Assembly: GCF_022810305.1 (NCBI RefSeq)
Contig: NZ_JALGQH010000022.1
Span: 1-64,000 of the forward strand
Source of the DNA: Rhodococcus sp. ARC_M6
GTDB lineage: Bacteria > Actinomycetota > Actinomycetes > Mycobacteriales > Mycobacteriaceae
Length of the DNA: 64,000 nucleotides
Direction: 5' to 3'
The position numbers and the translations under genes were made by a program. The notes beneath the pieces are model-generated. The model saw nothing but the letters and a program-made list of their open reading frames with translations, searched no databases and had not been told where the DNA came from. This document shows positions 1 to 8,598 of the stretch, piece after piece; the stretch's first letter is position 1, and every line of letters begins with the position of its first letter.

Positions 1-64
1 CTTCCTCGAACAACGCTACCGCTGTGACCCGCTGCTTCTCGGACAGTGAACTTCGTGCATGCAT
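1..64 (-). CDS. IS3-family OrfA-like transposase, N-terminal 21 codons only
   Basis: Reading leftward from the ATG at 64, the frame gives MHARSSLSEKQRVTAVALFE before leaving the window. The identical second copy (39281 downward) continues with a helix-turn-helix-like stretch (AVATQLGTSVHPIRELYDRW), as in the small OrfA protein of IS3-type elements, which binds the terminal repeats and is joined to the DDE catalytic OrfB by frameshifting. Only the first residues are inside the window, so completeness cannot be judged. Confidence 0.6.
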   Translation of the reverse strand, partial: MHARSSLSEKQRVTAVALFEE

Positions 65-65
65 A

Positions 66-123
66 GAACTGCTCCCCGGACGTTGGAACTGAATTTCTCA
101 GTCCAACTTCCGGGGAGCAGTTC
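66..123. repeat. Inverted-repeat stem-loop filling the IS end
   Basis: The outer arm (109-123, TCCGGGGAGCAGTTC) is repeated in inverted form at 66-80 (GAACTGCTCCCCGGA). The similarity continues inward through GTTGGA and CTGA with one substitution and one inserted base, leaving only a few unpaired bases. The hairpin occupies exactly the space between the IS tip and the transposase start codon at 64. It is present unchanged at 39283-39340. Confidence 0.8.
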
Positions 124-147
124 AATCAGCCGCGGGGTCTCTTGTTC

Positions 148-1815
148 TCAGCTACCGAATAGGCTGCCCAGGTCAGCGCTGCTGGAGCTTCCGCTCGATC
201 CTGAAGACCCGCCGTCAGGGGAGTCGACAGGAAGGAAAGCCTCGATCCCGCCGCGAAGTGGGGGCATCTTGTGGCCCTCGGGTAGTCGAGGGTCGATCGC
301 TGCGCGTGCGGGTTCCACCGATGAAGTTCCGATTGCGCCGTAGCTGACGACGATGAGACGGTTCAGAGTGTTGGGGACCGTGAATCCGTCGCTCTCGCCG
401 GATTGGGGCGCGAGGACTTTTTCGATCGAACCGGTGGCGGGGTCGATCTTCACGAGCCGGAAGTCCGTCGCTACGAACGGAGCAGCGTTGGGCCCCAGCG
501 GAACGTGGTAGCCGACCGAGATGGGTGCGAGCAAGCCGTCATTGGTAAGGGTTGGCGGTCCGCCGACAATCCACGTGGGTTCTCCGACCGTCGGGCTGAT
601 CGGAAGGACTTCCTTCGCGAGTGCTGAGAAGTCGGCACTCCAACGCTGTTGGCACTGTGAGTTGTAGGACGTCATGCTCGTGCCCTGATCGCCGAGCAGG
701 TAGATGTTGCCGTCGGGGCCTGCGGTAGGCGAGCCGCCCTTGCTGTCGGCGTCCACGCTGCAGCGGACGGAACCGTCGTCAGTCCCTGCCGCATAAAGGA
801 TTCCGGCATTATCCGTGACGTAGACAGCATTTCCGTCGGCGGAGATCGTCGGACTGGAACTGCTACCGGAGCCGACGGCTGCGCTGAAGGCAAGTGCGAT
901 TGTGCCCAGTGAACCACTAGTTCCTGGTACGTAGTCGATTCCGTAGACGTAGCCCTGTGTCGTGTCCGAGGAGACCGCAAAGATTCGGCCGGTCTTGTTC
1001 GATACCGACGGAGTGTTGGCCTGCGGCATGGTGCCACCCCAGAACAATTCCCAGGTGGGGATCGCGAGCTCGGGATCAAGCAGGCCGCTGCCGAGGAGCG
1101 TGGGCGGTTTCGGCTGGTCAGCCGGACTTGATGCCGTTGCCGGCAGTTGCGTCACGGGTGCTCGAAGAGCGCCGGTCTCGGGGTCGACCACGACGACCTT
1201 GTTCCAGGTCGTGATTCCCATGACCGAGCCGTCGGAGAGGAACTGAGCGGTGACCAGCGGCCGGAACGGGGTCGCGCGGGTGCCCTCTTGCCACGGGGAT
1301 CCGGGGGAAGCATCGGGCAGCGCGACCTTCCATTTCACTTGACCGTTCGGATGGAATGACCAAAGTTGGTTGCAGTCACTGACATACAGGTCGCCGTTGC
1401 GAGCCACCAGCGGGCTCTGCAGGACGGCACAGCTGTCGAAGTCGTCAGAATTCTGCCATTCGGCGGACTTCCATTTCAGTTTTCCGTCGGGTGCATAGGC
1501 GTACAGATTGGACTGGCCGGGTGCGAGGCCGGTCGTGACATAGGTAGTCCCGTCCGGCCCGACCACGGGAGCTGTGAGCACCGATGCGTTTTCCAGTCCG
1601 GACCAGGTGGACTGGTACTGATCGCTCGGCGAGACCGGAACAGTCTTGCGGTTGCCGGCATCGCCGTGCAGAGTCGCCCAACCGGTCTGGGCGTAATACG
1701 AGTCGATCCCGGCCGGAGCGGCGCCCGCCTGCGGTGCGAGAACTGCGCCGCCGGCAAGTGCGAGGCATACGAGGACGGTGGCGGACCTGCGAGTGATCCA
1801 TCTCGGTCTAGACAA
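148..1815 (-). CDS. Secreted PQQ-like beta-propeller repeat protein
   Basis: The 555-residue product starts with a signal peptide (RR at 9-10, hydrophobic core, AGAAPA near 32-37). The mature part has repeated short blades of the kind found in PQQ-binding-like or YncE-like propellers: DGTTYVTTG, NGDLYVSD, DGNAVYVTD and DGNIYLLGD, each followed by a hydrophobic strand and a W/Y-rich element. The C-terminus is a low-complexity Gly/Ser tail (about 530-550). I see no catalytic motif, so a binding or scaffolding role at the envelope is more likely than a true quinoprotein dehydrogenase. It is divergent from the TetR gene at 1908 and shares with it the palindrome at 1833-1861. The 3' end lies 24 bp from the IS tip. 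Confidence 0.75.
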   Translation of the reverse strand: MSRPRWITRRSATVLVCLALAGGAVLAPQAGAAPAGIDSYYAQTGWATLHGDAGNRKTVPVSPSDQYQSTWSGLENASVLTAPVVGPDGTTYVTTGLAPGQSNLYAYAPDGKLKWKSAEWQNSDDFDSCAVLQSPLVARNGDLYVSDCNQLWSFHPNGQVKWKVALPDASPGSPWQEGTRATPFRPLVTAQFLSDGSVMGITTWNKVVVVDPETGALRAPVTQLPATASSPADQPKPPTLLGSGLLDPELAIPTWELFWGGTMPQANTPSVSNKTGRIFAVSSDTTQGYVYGIDYVPGTSGSLGTIALAFSAAVGSGSSSSPTISADGNAVYVTDNAGILYAAGTDDGSVRCSVDADSKGGSPTAGPDGNIYLLGDQGTSMTSYNSQCQQRWSADFSALAKEVLPISPTVGEPTWIVGGPPTLTNDGLLAPISVGYHVPLGPNAAPFVATDFRLVKIDPATGSIEKVLAPQSGESDGFTVPNTLNRLIVVSYGAIGTSSVEPARAAIDPRLPEGHKMPPLRGGIEAFLPVDSPDGGSSGSSGSSSSADLGSLFGS

Positions 1816-1832
1816 CTGTGGCCTCCACTACG

Positions 1833-1861
1833 ATCAGGCGTTACAAGGTGTATCGCCTGAT
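1833..1861. promoter_or_regulatory. 29-bp palindrome, probable TetR operator
   Basis: The arms ATCAGGCG (1833-1840) and CGCCTGAT (1854-1861) are perfect inverted repeats, and the interior also pairs (TACA-AGG-TGTA). It sits between the divergent starts at 1815 and 1908, where a TetR dimer could control both genes. Its position also argues against the longer TetR reading frame that begins at 1818. Confidence 0.75.
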
Positions 1862-1907
1862 TGTGAAGCATGTAGCCTCAATCGCAGTGGTGTCAAGAGG
1901 GAGTTTC

Positions 1908-2495
1908 GTGGCGCAAGGACGTACTACCCACACGCTGGGACCGCATCAAGACCCGGCTGTCGACGCGGCGGTACTGGCCGCGACTCGTCGACTGCTGGTC
2001 GAAGTGGGTTATTCCGGTATGACGATCCACGGCATCGCTGCGGCGGCAGGTGTCGGCCGCCCCGCTATTTATCGTCGATGGCCGTCGAAAGCTCATATCG
2101 TGCACGAGGCTGTGTTTCCCCCGTTGACCCCCGAATGGGTCTCTGAAAATCAGATCGAAAATGAGGTCAGGAGACTCGTTTTCGGTACTGTCGCCCTTTT
2201 CGGGGACCCAGTGGTCCGTGAAGCTATCCCCGGCCTGATGAGCGAGATGCGGGCGGATCCGACTCTGCAGAAGATGCTGGACGAGCGTCTGCAGGCGGGT
2301 GTGCGCGACAAACTTACGCAGAGCCTCGCCGATTGGACTCGAACTGGGCAAGTGCGTCCGGAGATCAAAGCCACCACCCTGCTCGACGTAATGGCAGGTA
2401 CTGCGATTTTCGCATTGTCGATCCGCAACGTGGACGACCTCGAAAGCGTCGCCACGTCGCTGACGGACTTGTTGTTGCACGGCATTTTGGGGTGA
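1908..2495 (+). CDS. TetR/AcrR family transcriptional regulator
   Basis: The product has 195 residues. The N-terminal helix-turn-helix is clear: AVLAATRRLLVEVGYSGMT, then IAAAAGVGRPAIYRRWPSKA, a canonical TetR recognition helix. The remainder is the helical ligand-binding domain and ends LTDLLLHGILG. I chose the GTG at 1908 because AGAGGG lies about 8 bases upstream and because the in-frame extension to 1818 would run through the palindrome at 1833-1861. It probably represses itself and the divergent beta-propeller gene. The ligand cannot be predicted. Confidence 0.85.
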   Translation: MAQGRTTHTLGPHQDPAVDAAVLAATRRLLVEVGYSGMTIHGIAAAAGVGRPAIYRRWPSKAHIVHEAVFPPLTPEWVSENQIENEVRRLVFGTVALFGDPVVREAIPGLMSEMRADPTLQKMLDERLQAGVRDKLTQSLADWTRTGQVRPEIKATTLLDVMAGTAIFALSIRNVDDLESVATSLTDLLLHGILG

Positions 2496-2535
2496 GTCAG
2501 GAGTCGGTGTCGGCAGGTTGCCCTACGGTGTTCGA

Positions 2536-3819
2536 GTGACTTCTCCGTGGACAGTCGGGCAGGTGGCGTCGGTAGCTCCCGACGCGGCCTCGTTGGCTGC
2601 TGCGCGGAAACTGGCAGGATCCTGGACGCTCACCGGTCACCACGAGAATGCCCTCTGGGGCCTGTGCCAGGGCAGTGGATCCAAGCCCTATCAGGCAATA
2701 GTCGACGTCAGTGGCCCCGCGTACAAGTGCTCATGCCCTAGTCGCAAGTTCCCGTGCAAACACACCTTAGGTCTGCTCGTCGAATGGTCCGAAGGGCGCG
2801 TGTCGACGGTATCGGAGCCTGCCGATTTTGCCGCCGAGTGGCTGGACCGCCGGGAGGAGAAGGCGGAAACCACCCGACCGGCTGCGACGAAAGCTGTCGA
2901 CCCTTCCACCGCTCAGAAGCGTGCCGAGCGGGTGGCCGGTGGACTCGTCGAACTCGACCTGTGGATCACCGACCAGATTCGGGGCGGGCTGGCAGCGATG
3001 GACAAATCGTGGGAGGCGTTGGATGCGGTAGCCGCCCGTATGGTCGACGCCCAAGCCCCCGGGGTTGCGGGAACGCTGCGTACTTTGGCGGGCATTGTGG
3101 CGTCGAACGAGAACTGGCCTGAAAAGGTGCTCGACGAGCTCGCGCGCCTGCATCTCCTGGTCGCCGCGCATCAGAAGATTGCCGAACTTCCTGAATCCCT
3201 TCAAGATTCGGTACGCGCTCATGTGGGCTATCCGGTCGGTACGGAAAGCGTTCTGGAGCGTCCATCCGTTCGCGATCACTGGATGGTGATGGGTACTCGG
3301 GTCACAGAGGAAAAACGGCTCTTCACCCGTACCGTCTGGTTGTTTGGCCGAGTTACCGGCCAATGGGCTGTTCTGCTCGACTTTTCGCACGGTTCCCCCA
3401 ACTTCTCCGGAGTTGTCCCGCCCGTTGTCGGTTATCAGATTGACGTCGATCTCCATTTTTATCCTGGTGCGGCGGCACTGCGGGCGCGACTGGGAAACGT
3501 GCACAGTGAAGCGGAACCGTTCACGACGGTGCCACTTGGCAGCATCGACGACGCCTTGCAGAGCTATACCGATGCGGTGAGCGCCGATCCGTGGCTGCGA
3601 TCCTGGCCGGTGATGATCAGCGCGGTGACGCCATCATACGTCGACGGCTCGTGGTTCCTGGTCGATGGAACCGGTACTGCGCTTCCGGCAGAGGGTGATT
3701 CGCTCTGGACCCTGCTCGGCATTTCCGGCGGATGTCCGGTGACGGTGTGCGGTGCCTGGAATGCCCACGCCGTCAGCCCGATTTCGGTATTCACGAGCGG
3801 CCAGGTGATCGCACTGTGA
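2536..3819 (+). CDS. SWIM zinc-finger protein, first gene of the MoxR/VWA cassette
   Basis: The product has 427 residues from the GTG at 2536; a TTG at 2518 is the alternative and neither has a strong ribosome site. Residues 63-80 carry the SWIM signature CxC-x6-CxH (C65, C67, C74, H76), a zinc-binding fold found in proteins that contact DNA or other proteins. The remaining 350 residues are mixed helix and strand with no motif I recognise. The next gene starts on a GTGA overlap at 3816. E. coli YehQ, a SWIM protein, occurs in the equivalent yeh gene cluster, so a shared machine with the downstream AAA+ and VWA proteins is likely. Confidence 0.75.
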   Translation: MTSPWTVGQVASVAPDAASLAAARKLAGSWTLTGHHENALWGLCQGSGSKPYQAIVDVSGPAYKCSCPSRKFPCKHTLGLLVEWSEGRVSTVSEPADFAAEWLDRREEKAETTRPAATKAVDPSTAQKRAERVAGGLVELDLWITDQIRGGLAAMDKSWEALDAVAARMVDAQAPGVAGTLRTLAGIVASNENWPEKVLDELARLHLLVAAHQKIAELPESLQDSVRAHVGYPVGTESVLERPSVRDHWMVMGTRVTEEKRLFTRTVWLFGRVTGQWAVLLDFSHGSPNFSGVVPPVVGYQIDVDLHFYPGAAALRARLGNVHSEAEPFTTVPLGSIDDALQSYTDAVSADPWLRSWPVMISAVTPSYVDGSWFLVDGTGTALPAEGDSLWTLLGISGGCPVTVCGAWNAHAVSPISVFTSGQVIAL

Positions 3820-5288
3820 GCAGCTTGATTTCGACGGCTCTGCTCGGAACCTCGCGCACGGCTGTAGCTTTCGAAGATCTTCCCGCTGATGTTCGCGGCG
3901 CGGTGGAAACGCGAGACGGTGACCCGGCTGCAGTTCTCCTTGCCGCGGCAGTCCTGGAGCGCGCTTACCGCGCCGGGGGAGCGGGTTCCACCGCGGCAGA
4001 AGTGCCTCCGCCCGCTCCGGAGGATTCGAGATTGATGCTCCCGGAATCGTCGTCCGCGCACCTGCTGTCCATGCTCGCAGCCAAGGCGACGCTGCTTGAC
4101 GACTGGTTTTCGTTGGCGATCGAGCACAACTTCCGGGCGCCGGATCACCTTGTGGCCGAGCTCCTTTCCTATGCACGCACCAGTGAGCTCTATCGCGAGA
4201 ACATTCTGCGGATTGTCGGTGAGCGTGGACAGTGGCTGGCTGCCCGAAATCCCGAATGGTCCACGCTGATCCGCCACCGGGACGCCAGCCCGGGACCTTG
4301 GCGTCACGGCACTCCCGCCGAGCGGCTCCAGTGGTTGGCCGATATTCGTCGAAGCGATCCCGCCCTGGCCTTGGCCGAGTTGGCGAAATCCTGGGAAACC
4401 GAACGGGGAGAATACAAAGCAGCATTCATCGCAGCACTTTCCGCCGGCTTGTCGGCTGACGATGTGCCGATCCTCGAACATGCGCTTGACGACAAACGGA
4501 AAGATGTACGACGCGAAGCGGTCAACGTGCTGCGACGACTGCCGGGGTCGCCGTTTGCGGAGCGGATGGCGCAGCGAGTGCAGGTCTGGGTTCGAGTGGA
4601 ACCGGGCAGGATCATCGTTGATGTTCCGGAGGAAATTGACGCGGCAGCCCGCCGCGACGGCATCGAGGACCGGCCGAACCCGCACACTGACTACCGGTCC
4701 GAGTATGTGCGGCAGGCAATCGCTGCGACATCGTTGACGCTGTGGAGCACCATGATCGGTGAACCTGCCGCGGTGTTGAGTTCGATCACGGAAGCCATCT
4801 GGGAACCAATTCTGCATGATGCGTGGTCCACTGCAGCTGTGTTGCAGCATAACTCGGAGTGGGCCGAGGCGATCTTTACCGTCCGCGGGTTGTCGACCGA
4901 CAGGCGCTTGCTCCCCTTGATCCCGGCGCGTGCGTTGGCTGATCTCCTTCTGTCCGGAACCGGCGACGCTAATGTGCTGCATCCGGACAGGGCGGCAGTT
5001 TACGAGGCGCTTCCTCGCCCGTGGCCCGCGGACGTCACCGCGTCCGTCATTGCGCAGTGGGAACGAGTGGCTGCCCGACGCGCGGACGGCGGCGCCCGCG
5101 CCAACGAGTTCTCGCGCTACAAGTATGCAGCCTCACTGCGTCTTGCGCAGGCAAACTTTCCTTACAGCGCAGTGCCTTTGCTGAACCGGGCGGCCGAGCG
5201 CGCACGAGATATCGACTGGCAACAAGCTTTCATCAAGGCTGCCACCACAATTGTCCACCGCAAGACCCTGCTCGAGGAGCTCACATGA
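3816..5288 (+). CDS. DUF5691-family helical protein
   Basis: The product has 490 residues. The GTG at 3816 overlaps the stop of the SWIM gene (GTGA), which fixes the start; the in-frame extension to 3732 lies inside the previous gene. It is rich in Ala/Leu helices with a repeat-like section around 190-260 (DPALALAELAKSWETERGEYKAA.. then DDVPILEHALDDKRKDVRREA), resembling HEAT-type armadillo repeats. There is no catalytic motif. In this cassette it most plausibly acts as a scaffold or adaptor for the MoxR ATPase, but this is inference. The DUF assignment is from recall of the conserved neighbourhood. Confidence 0.65.
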   Translation: MSSLISTALLGTSRTAVAFEDLPADVRGAVETRDGDPAAVLLAAAVLERAYRAGGAGSTAAEVPPPAPEDSRLMLPESSSAHLLSMLAAKATLLDDWFSLAIEHNFRAPDHLVAELLSYARTSELYRENILRIVGERGQWLAARNPEWSTLIRHRDASPGPWRHGTPAERLQWLADIRRSDPALALAELAKSWETERGEYKAAFIAALSAGLSADDVPILEHALDDKRKDVRREAVNVLRRLPGSPFAERMAQRVQVWVRVEPGRIIVDVPEEIDAAARRDGIEDRPNPHTDYRSEYVRQAIAATSLTLWSTMIGEPAAVLSSITEAIWEPILHDAWSTAAVLQHNSEWAEAIFTVRGLSTDRRLLPLIPARALADLLLSGTGDANVLHPDRAAVYEALPRPWPADVTASVIAQWERVAARRADGGARANEFSRYKYAASLRLAQANFPYSAVPLLNRAAERARDIDWQQAFIKAATTIVHRKTLLEELT

Positions 5289-6385
5289 CGGCTACAACCG
5301 ATCCGACCTCGTTGATGCGTCCGCATGCCGAGCAGGAGTACGCGCACGAACTTGCTGCACTGGCTGCCGCCGACACGCGACCGCGCCCGCCGTCGTGGAA
5401 TCTCTCACCGTGGGCTGTGGTCACGTACTTGCTCGGCGGAACCTTGGACGACGGTACCGTCATTTCGCCCAAGTACGTCGGGCCACGTCGGCTCATGGAG
5501 GTGGCTGTCGCAACTCTTGCGACCGACCGCGCGCTTCTCCTTCTCGGCGTTCCCGGAACAGCAAAAACCTGGGTATCCGAGCATCTTTCGGCCGCTATCT
5601 CCGGCGCCTCGACGCTCCTGGTTCAGGGAACGTCGGGCACGCCGGAAGAGGCGATCCGGTACGGCTGGAACTATGCGCGGCTCCTGTCCGAGGGACCGAC
5701 GGCCGGCGCGCTCGTGCCCTCTCCCGTGATGACGGCAATGGAAACCGGCAAGATCGCTCGCATCGAGGAACTGACCCGTATTCCGGCCGACGTACAGGAT
5801 GCACTCATCACCATCCTCTCCGAGAAGACACTGCCGGTCCCCGAGCTGGGCACCGAAGTGCAGGCTTCCAAAGGATTCAATCTCATTGCTACAGCAAATG
5901 ATCGAGATCGGGGGGTCAACGATCTCTCCTCCGCTCTACGTCGACGGTTCAACACCGTGGTGCTGCCGTTGCCGGCCAGTGAGGAAGACGAGGTTGCCAT
6001 CGTGGCCCGTCGCGTCGAACAGTTGGGTGCCGCACTGGAACTTCCCGCCGTGCCGGCTGCTGCCGACGAAATCAGGCGCGTGGTCACCGTCTTCCGTGAA
6101 CTACGTTCCGGCACTACGTCTGACGGTCGAACCAAGCTCAAATCTCCTTCCGGGACACTGTCTACGGCTGAAGCTATTTCCGTGATCACCAGTGGGCTCG
6201 CGCTATCGGCACATTTTGGTGACGGCGTACTTCGAGCTTCCGACGTTGCCGCCGGCATCTTGGGCACGGTCGTCAAGGATCCGGTTGCCGACAAGGTTGT
6301 GTGGAACGAGTATCTCGAAGCCGTGGTACGTGAACGAGGTGACTGGTCCGACTTCTACCGGGCGTGCCGCGAGGTCACCGGGTGA
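5285..6385 (+). CDS. MoxR-family AAA+ ATPase (YehL-type)
   Basis: The product has 366 residues. The start ATG at 5285 overlaps the DUF5691 stop (ATGA). Walker A is GVPGTAKT (88-95) with the MoxR-typical AKT ending. Walker B is RIEELTR with E161-E162, sensor 1 is ATAND (202-206) and the arginine finger region is SALRRRF (217-222). MoxR ATPases form hexamers that remodel proteins together with a VWA-domain partner, and a VWA gene lies two positions downstream. The neighbours (SWIM, DUF5682, VWA) place it in the YehL subgroup rather than the RavA or CoxD subgroups. All active-site motifs look intact. Confidence 0.85.
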   Translation: MTATTDPTSLMRPHAEQEYAHELAALAAADTRPRPPSWNLSPWAVVTYLLGGTLDDGTVISPKYVGPRRLMEVAVATLATDRALLLLGVPGTAKTWVSEHLSAAISGASTLLVQGTSGTPEEAIRYGWNYARLLSEGPTAGALVPSPVMTAMETGKIARIEELTRIPADVQDALITILSEKTLPVPELGTEVQASKGFNLIATANDRDRGVNDLSSALRRRFNTVVLPLPASEEDEVAIVARRVEQLGAALELPAVPAAADEIRRVVTVFRELRSGTTSDGRTKLKSPSGTLSTAEAISVITSGLALSAHFGDGVLRASDVAAGILGTVVKDPVADKVVWNEYLEAVVRERGDWSDFYRACREVTG

Positions 6386-8598
6386 GTCTGCCTATCCATG
6401 ATCGGTCCTTGCGAGACAGCAGGGTTCGGGTCTTCGGAATCCGACACCACGGACCGGGTTCGGCCCGGGCGGTCCGGCGTGCGCTCGACGAGTTCTTGCC
6501 GGACGTGGTGCTCATCGAAGGGCCTTCGGACGCGGATCCTTTGGTGATGTTGGCTACGTCGGACTCGATGGCGCCGCCGATTGCGTTGCTCGCGTACGTC
6601 ACTGGTGAACCGTCGAAGGCTGCCTTCTGGCCCTTTGCCGTGTTCTCCCCGGAATGGCAGGCATTGCAGTGGGCTGCGCACAACGGTGCTGCAGCACGTT
6701 TCTGTGATCTGCCCGCGTTCAATCTTCTGGCGGAGTCGGACGCGCGCACTACGCGTGAGGGTGATACGTTGGCAGAGTTGGCAGCGGCGGCGGGGTACGA
6801 CGATACCGAGCGTTGGTGGGATTCGGTCGTCGAATCAGATTCTGGCACACATGCTTCCGGCGCCGAAGTTTTTGATGCGATCACCGATGCCATGATTGCG
6901 TTGCGTGAAACTGTGCCGATCGACGAGGAAACTGCTCACCGCGAAGCGTACATGCGCCAGGTGCTCCGCAAGACGCTCAAGGACGGTGCGCAACGCGTAG
7001 CAATCGTGTGCGGGGCGTGGCATGCACCGGCTCTGGTGGGTCCGCTCGGTCCGGCCGCGGTGGATGCGCGAATCCTCAAGGGAATGGCCAAGATCAAGAC
7101 TTCGTTGACGTGGGTTCCCTGGACACATTCGCGACTTTCCTCGGTGTCGGGTTACGGAGCCGGAATCACCTCTCCCGGTTGGTATCACCACCTCTTTACT
7201 GCCACCGACAACACCATTGCGCGGTGGCTCACAAAAGTCGCCCGAGTGTTGCGTGCGGAGGATCTACCGATTTCGAGTGCGCACGTCATCGAAGCAGTGC
7301 GATTGGCAGATGCGCTGGCTGCGTTGCGGTCCCGGCCGTTGGCAGGCTTGTCGGAAGTGACCGAAGCGACGCGCTCGGTGATGTGCGAGGGCAACGACGT
7401 CCTGCTGGATCTGGTCACGAGGAAGTTAGTGGTCGGCGAAGCTTTGGGTGCTGTGCCGGAAGAAACACCGACTGTTCCGTTGGAAGCGGACCTGCGGGCG
7501 CGAGCAAAGACACTGCGACTCAAACAGCAAGCCGGCGCAAAGAACCTGGATCTTGATCTTCGTCGCGATATCGACATCGAGCGCTCGCATTTCCTTCACC
7601 GATTGAGCATTCTCGACATTGGTTGGGGTCGGCCGGCGGACAGTGACATTCAATCCACCGGCACCTTCCGCGAAACGTGGGAATTGCAATGGAAGCCGGA
7701 ATTCTCGGTGTCGGTGATCGAGGCATCCCTGTGGGGTACGACGGTATCCGGCGGCGCGGGAGCTAGAATCGCAGCCAGGGTGAATACGCCGGGAGTTACG
7801 CTGGCCGAGCTGATCGAACTGTTGGAACACTCGCTCCTCGCGAACCTTCCCGATGCACTGTCCGAAGTGCTGATGAGCGTCAAAACTGTTGCAGCTCTTG
7901 ATCATGATGTGTCACACCTGATGGCGGCGCTGCCGCCGCTGACGCGAACCCTGCGGTACGGCGACGTACGGGGCACCGACGTTTCGGCGCTCGTCGACGT
8001 CGGTGACGGACTGTTGATCCGGATCTGCACGGGACTGCCCGTGGCTGTGACCGGCATGGACGATGCCAGTGCTGCGGAGTTCCGCGCTCTCGTCGACAAC
8101 GTTCACGGCGCCGTGATGATGCGCAACGACTCCGACTCCACCGCGCAGTGGCTCGGTGCGATGCGGAATGTGATCGACCGGGACGACGTCAACGGGATGT
8201 TGGTGGGAAGGATGGTTCGACTGCTTCGTGATGCTGGTTCGATCACGGAAACCGATGCGGCGGAGCGTTTGTCGCGAGCACTGTCCATCGGTAGTGCCGC
8301 CACCGACAAGGCGGGCTGGGTGGACGGGTTCCTTGGTGGCGGCGGCCTGGTCCTCGTACATGATCGTGCGCTACTGGACTTGATCGACAATTGGGTGCGC
8401 GAACTCCGCGAGCAGGATTTCATCGACACACTGCCACTGCTGCGGCGAACGTTCGGTGCATTCGAGGCAGCGGAGCGACGTGCGATCGGGCAGGCAGTGC
8501 GTGGTGGTCGGCAGGTGGAGTCGGCAGTGGAGACCGATGCGCGAAGGGGTCGAGCGGCGATGGGTGTCGTTGCCACAATTCTGGGGGTGGGTGCATGA
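6382..8598 (+). CDS. DUF5682 protein with TraB/EreA-like motifs (YehM-like)
   Basis: The product has 738 residues and starts with a GTG that overlaps the MoxR stop (GTGA at 6382). The N-terminal 220 residues contain GIRHHGPGS (19-27), DVVLIEGP (41-48, E46), an HREAYMRQ segment (186-193) and VCGAWHAPAL (209-218, H214). The order GxxH, PDxVxxE, R..M and GxxH is what I know from the TraB/Tiki and EreA-ChaN hydrolase superfamily, so a metal-dependent hydrolase activity is possible. The long C-terminal half is helical and unassigned. Size and context match E. coli YehM (about 760 residues). It is embedded between the AAA+ and VWA genes with 4-bp overlaps on both sides. Confidence 0.7.
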   Translation: MSLPIHDRSLRDSRVRVFGIRHHGPGSARAVRRALDEFLPDVVLIEGPSDADPLVMLATSDSMAPPIALLAYVTGEPSKAAFWPFAVFSPEWQALQWAAHNGAAARFCDLPAFNLLAESDARTTREGDTLAELAAAAGYDDTERWWDSVVESDSGTHASGAEVFDAITDAMIALRETVPIDEETAHREAYMRQVLRKTLKDGAQRVAIVCGAWHAPALVGPLGPAAVDARILKGMAKIKTSLTWVPWTHSRLSSVSGYGAGITSPGWYHHLFTATDNTIARWLTKVARVLRAEDLPISSAHVIEAVRLADALAALRSRPLAGLSEVTEATRSVMCEGNDVLLDLVTRKLVVGEALGAVPEETPTVPLEADLRARAKTLRLKQQAGAKNLDLDLRRDIDIERSHFLHRLSILDIGWGRPADSDIQSTGTFRETWELQWKPEFSVSVIEASLWGTTVSGGAGARIAARVNTPGVTLAELIELLEHSLLANLPDALSEVLMSVKTVAALDHDVSHLMAALPPLTRTLRYGDVRGTDVSALVDVGDGLLIRICTGLPVAVTGMDDASAAEFRALVDNVHGAVMMRNDSDSTAQWLGAMRNVIDRDDVNGMLVGRMVRLLRDAGSITETDAAERLSRALSIGSAATDKAGWVDGFLGGGGLVLVHDRALLDLIDNWVRELREQDFIDTLPLLRRTFGAFEAAERRAIGQAVRGGRQVESAVETDARRGRAAMGVVATILGVGA

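Larger units (their letters stand above)
1..124 (-). mobile_element. Terminal fragment of an IS3-family-like insertion sequence
   Basis: These 124 bases recur without a mismatch at 39218-39341, where they disrupt a phosphotriesterase-like gene. That second copy shows that position 124 is the outer end, because the two sequences diverge completely after it. The outer end read inward begins TGAACTGCTCCCC, with the terminal TG typical of IS3-family elements, and a transposase reading frame starts 60 bases inside. The body of this element lies to the left, outside the window, so it may be complete. The family assignment rests on the terminal dinucleotide and the OrfA-like N-terminus. Confidence 0.75.

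Noticed and set aside
1818-1907. Upstream start for the TetR gene at 1818
   Set aside because: The extension would place the 29-bp operator palindrome inside the coding region, and it has no ribosome-binding site. The GTG at 1908 has one.
3564-4982. 472-codon open frame on the minus strand
   Set aside because: It lies antisense to the SWIM and DUF5691 genes, which have overlapping starts and recognisable motifs. Long antisense frames are expected in high-GC coding DNA.
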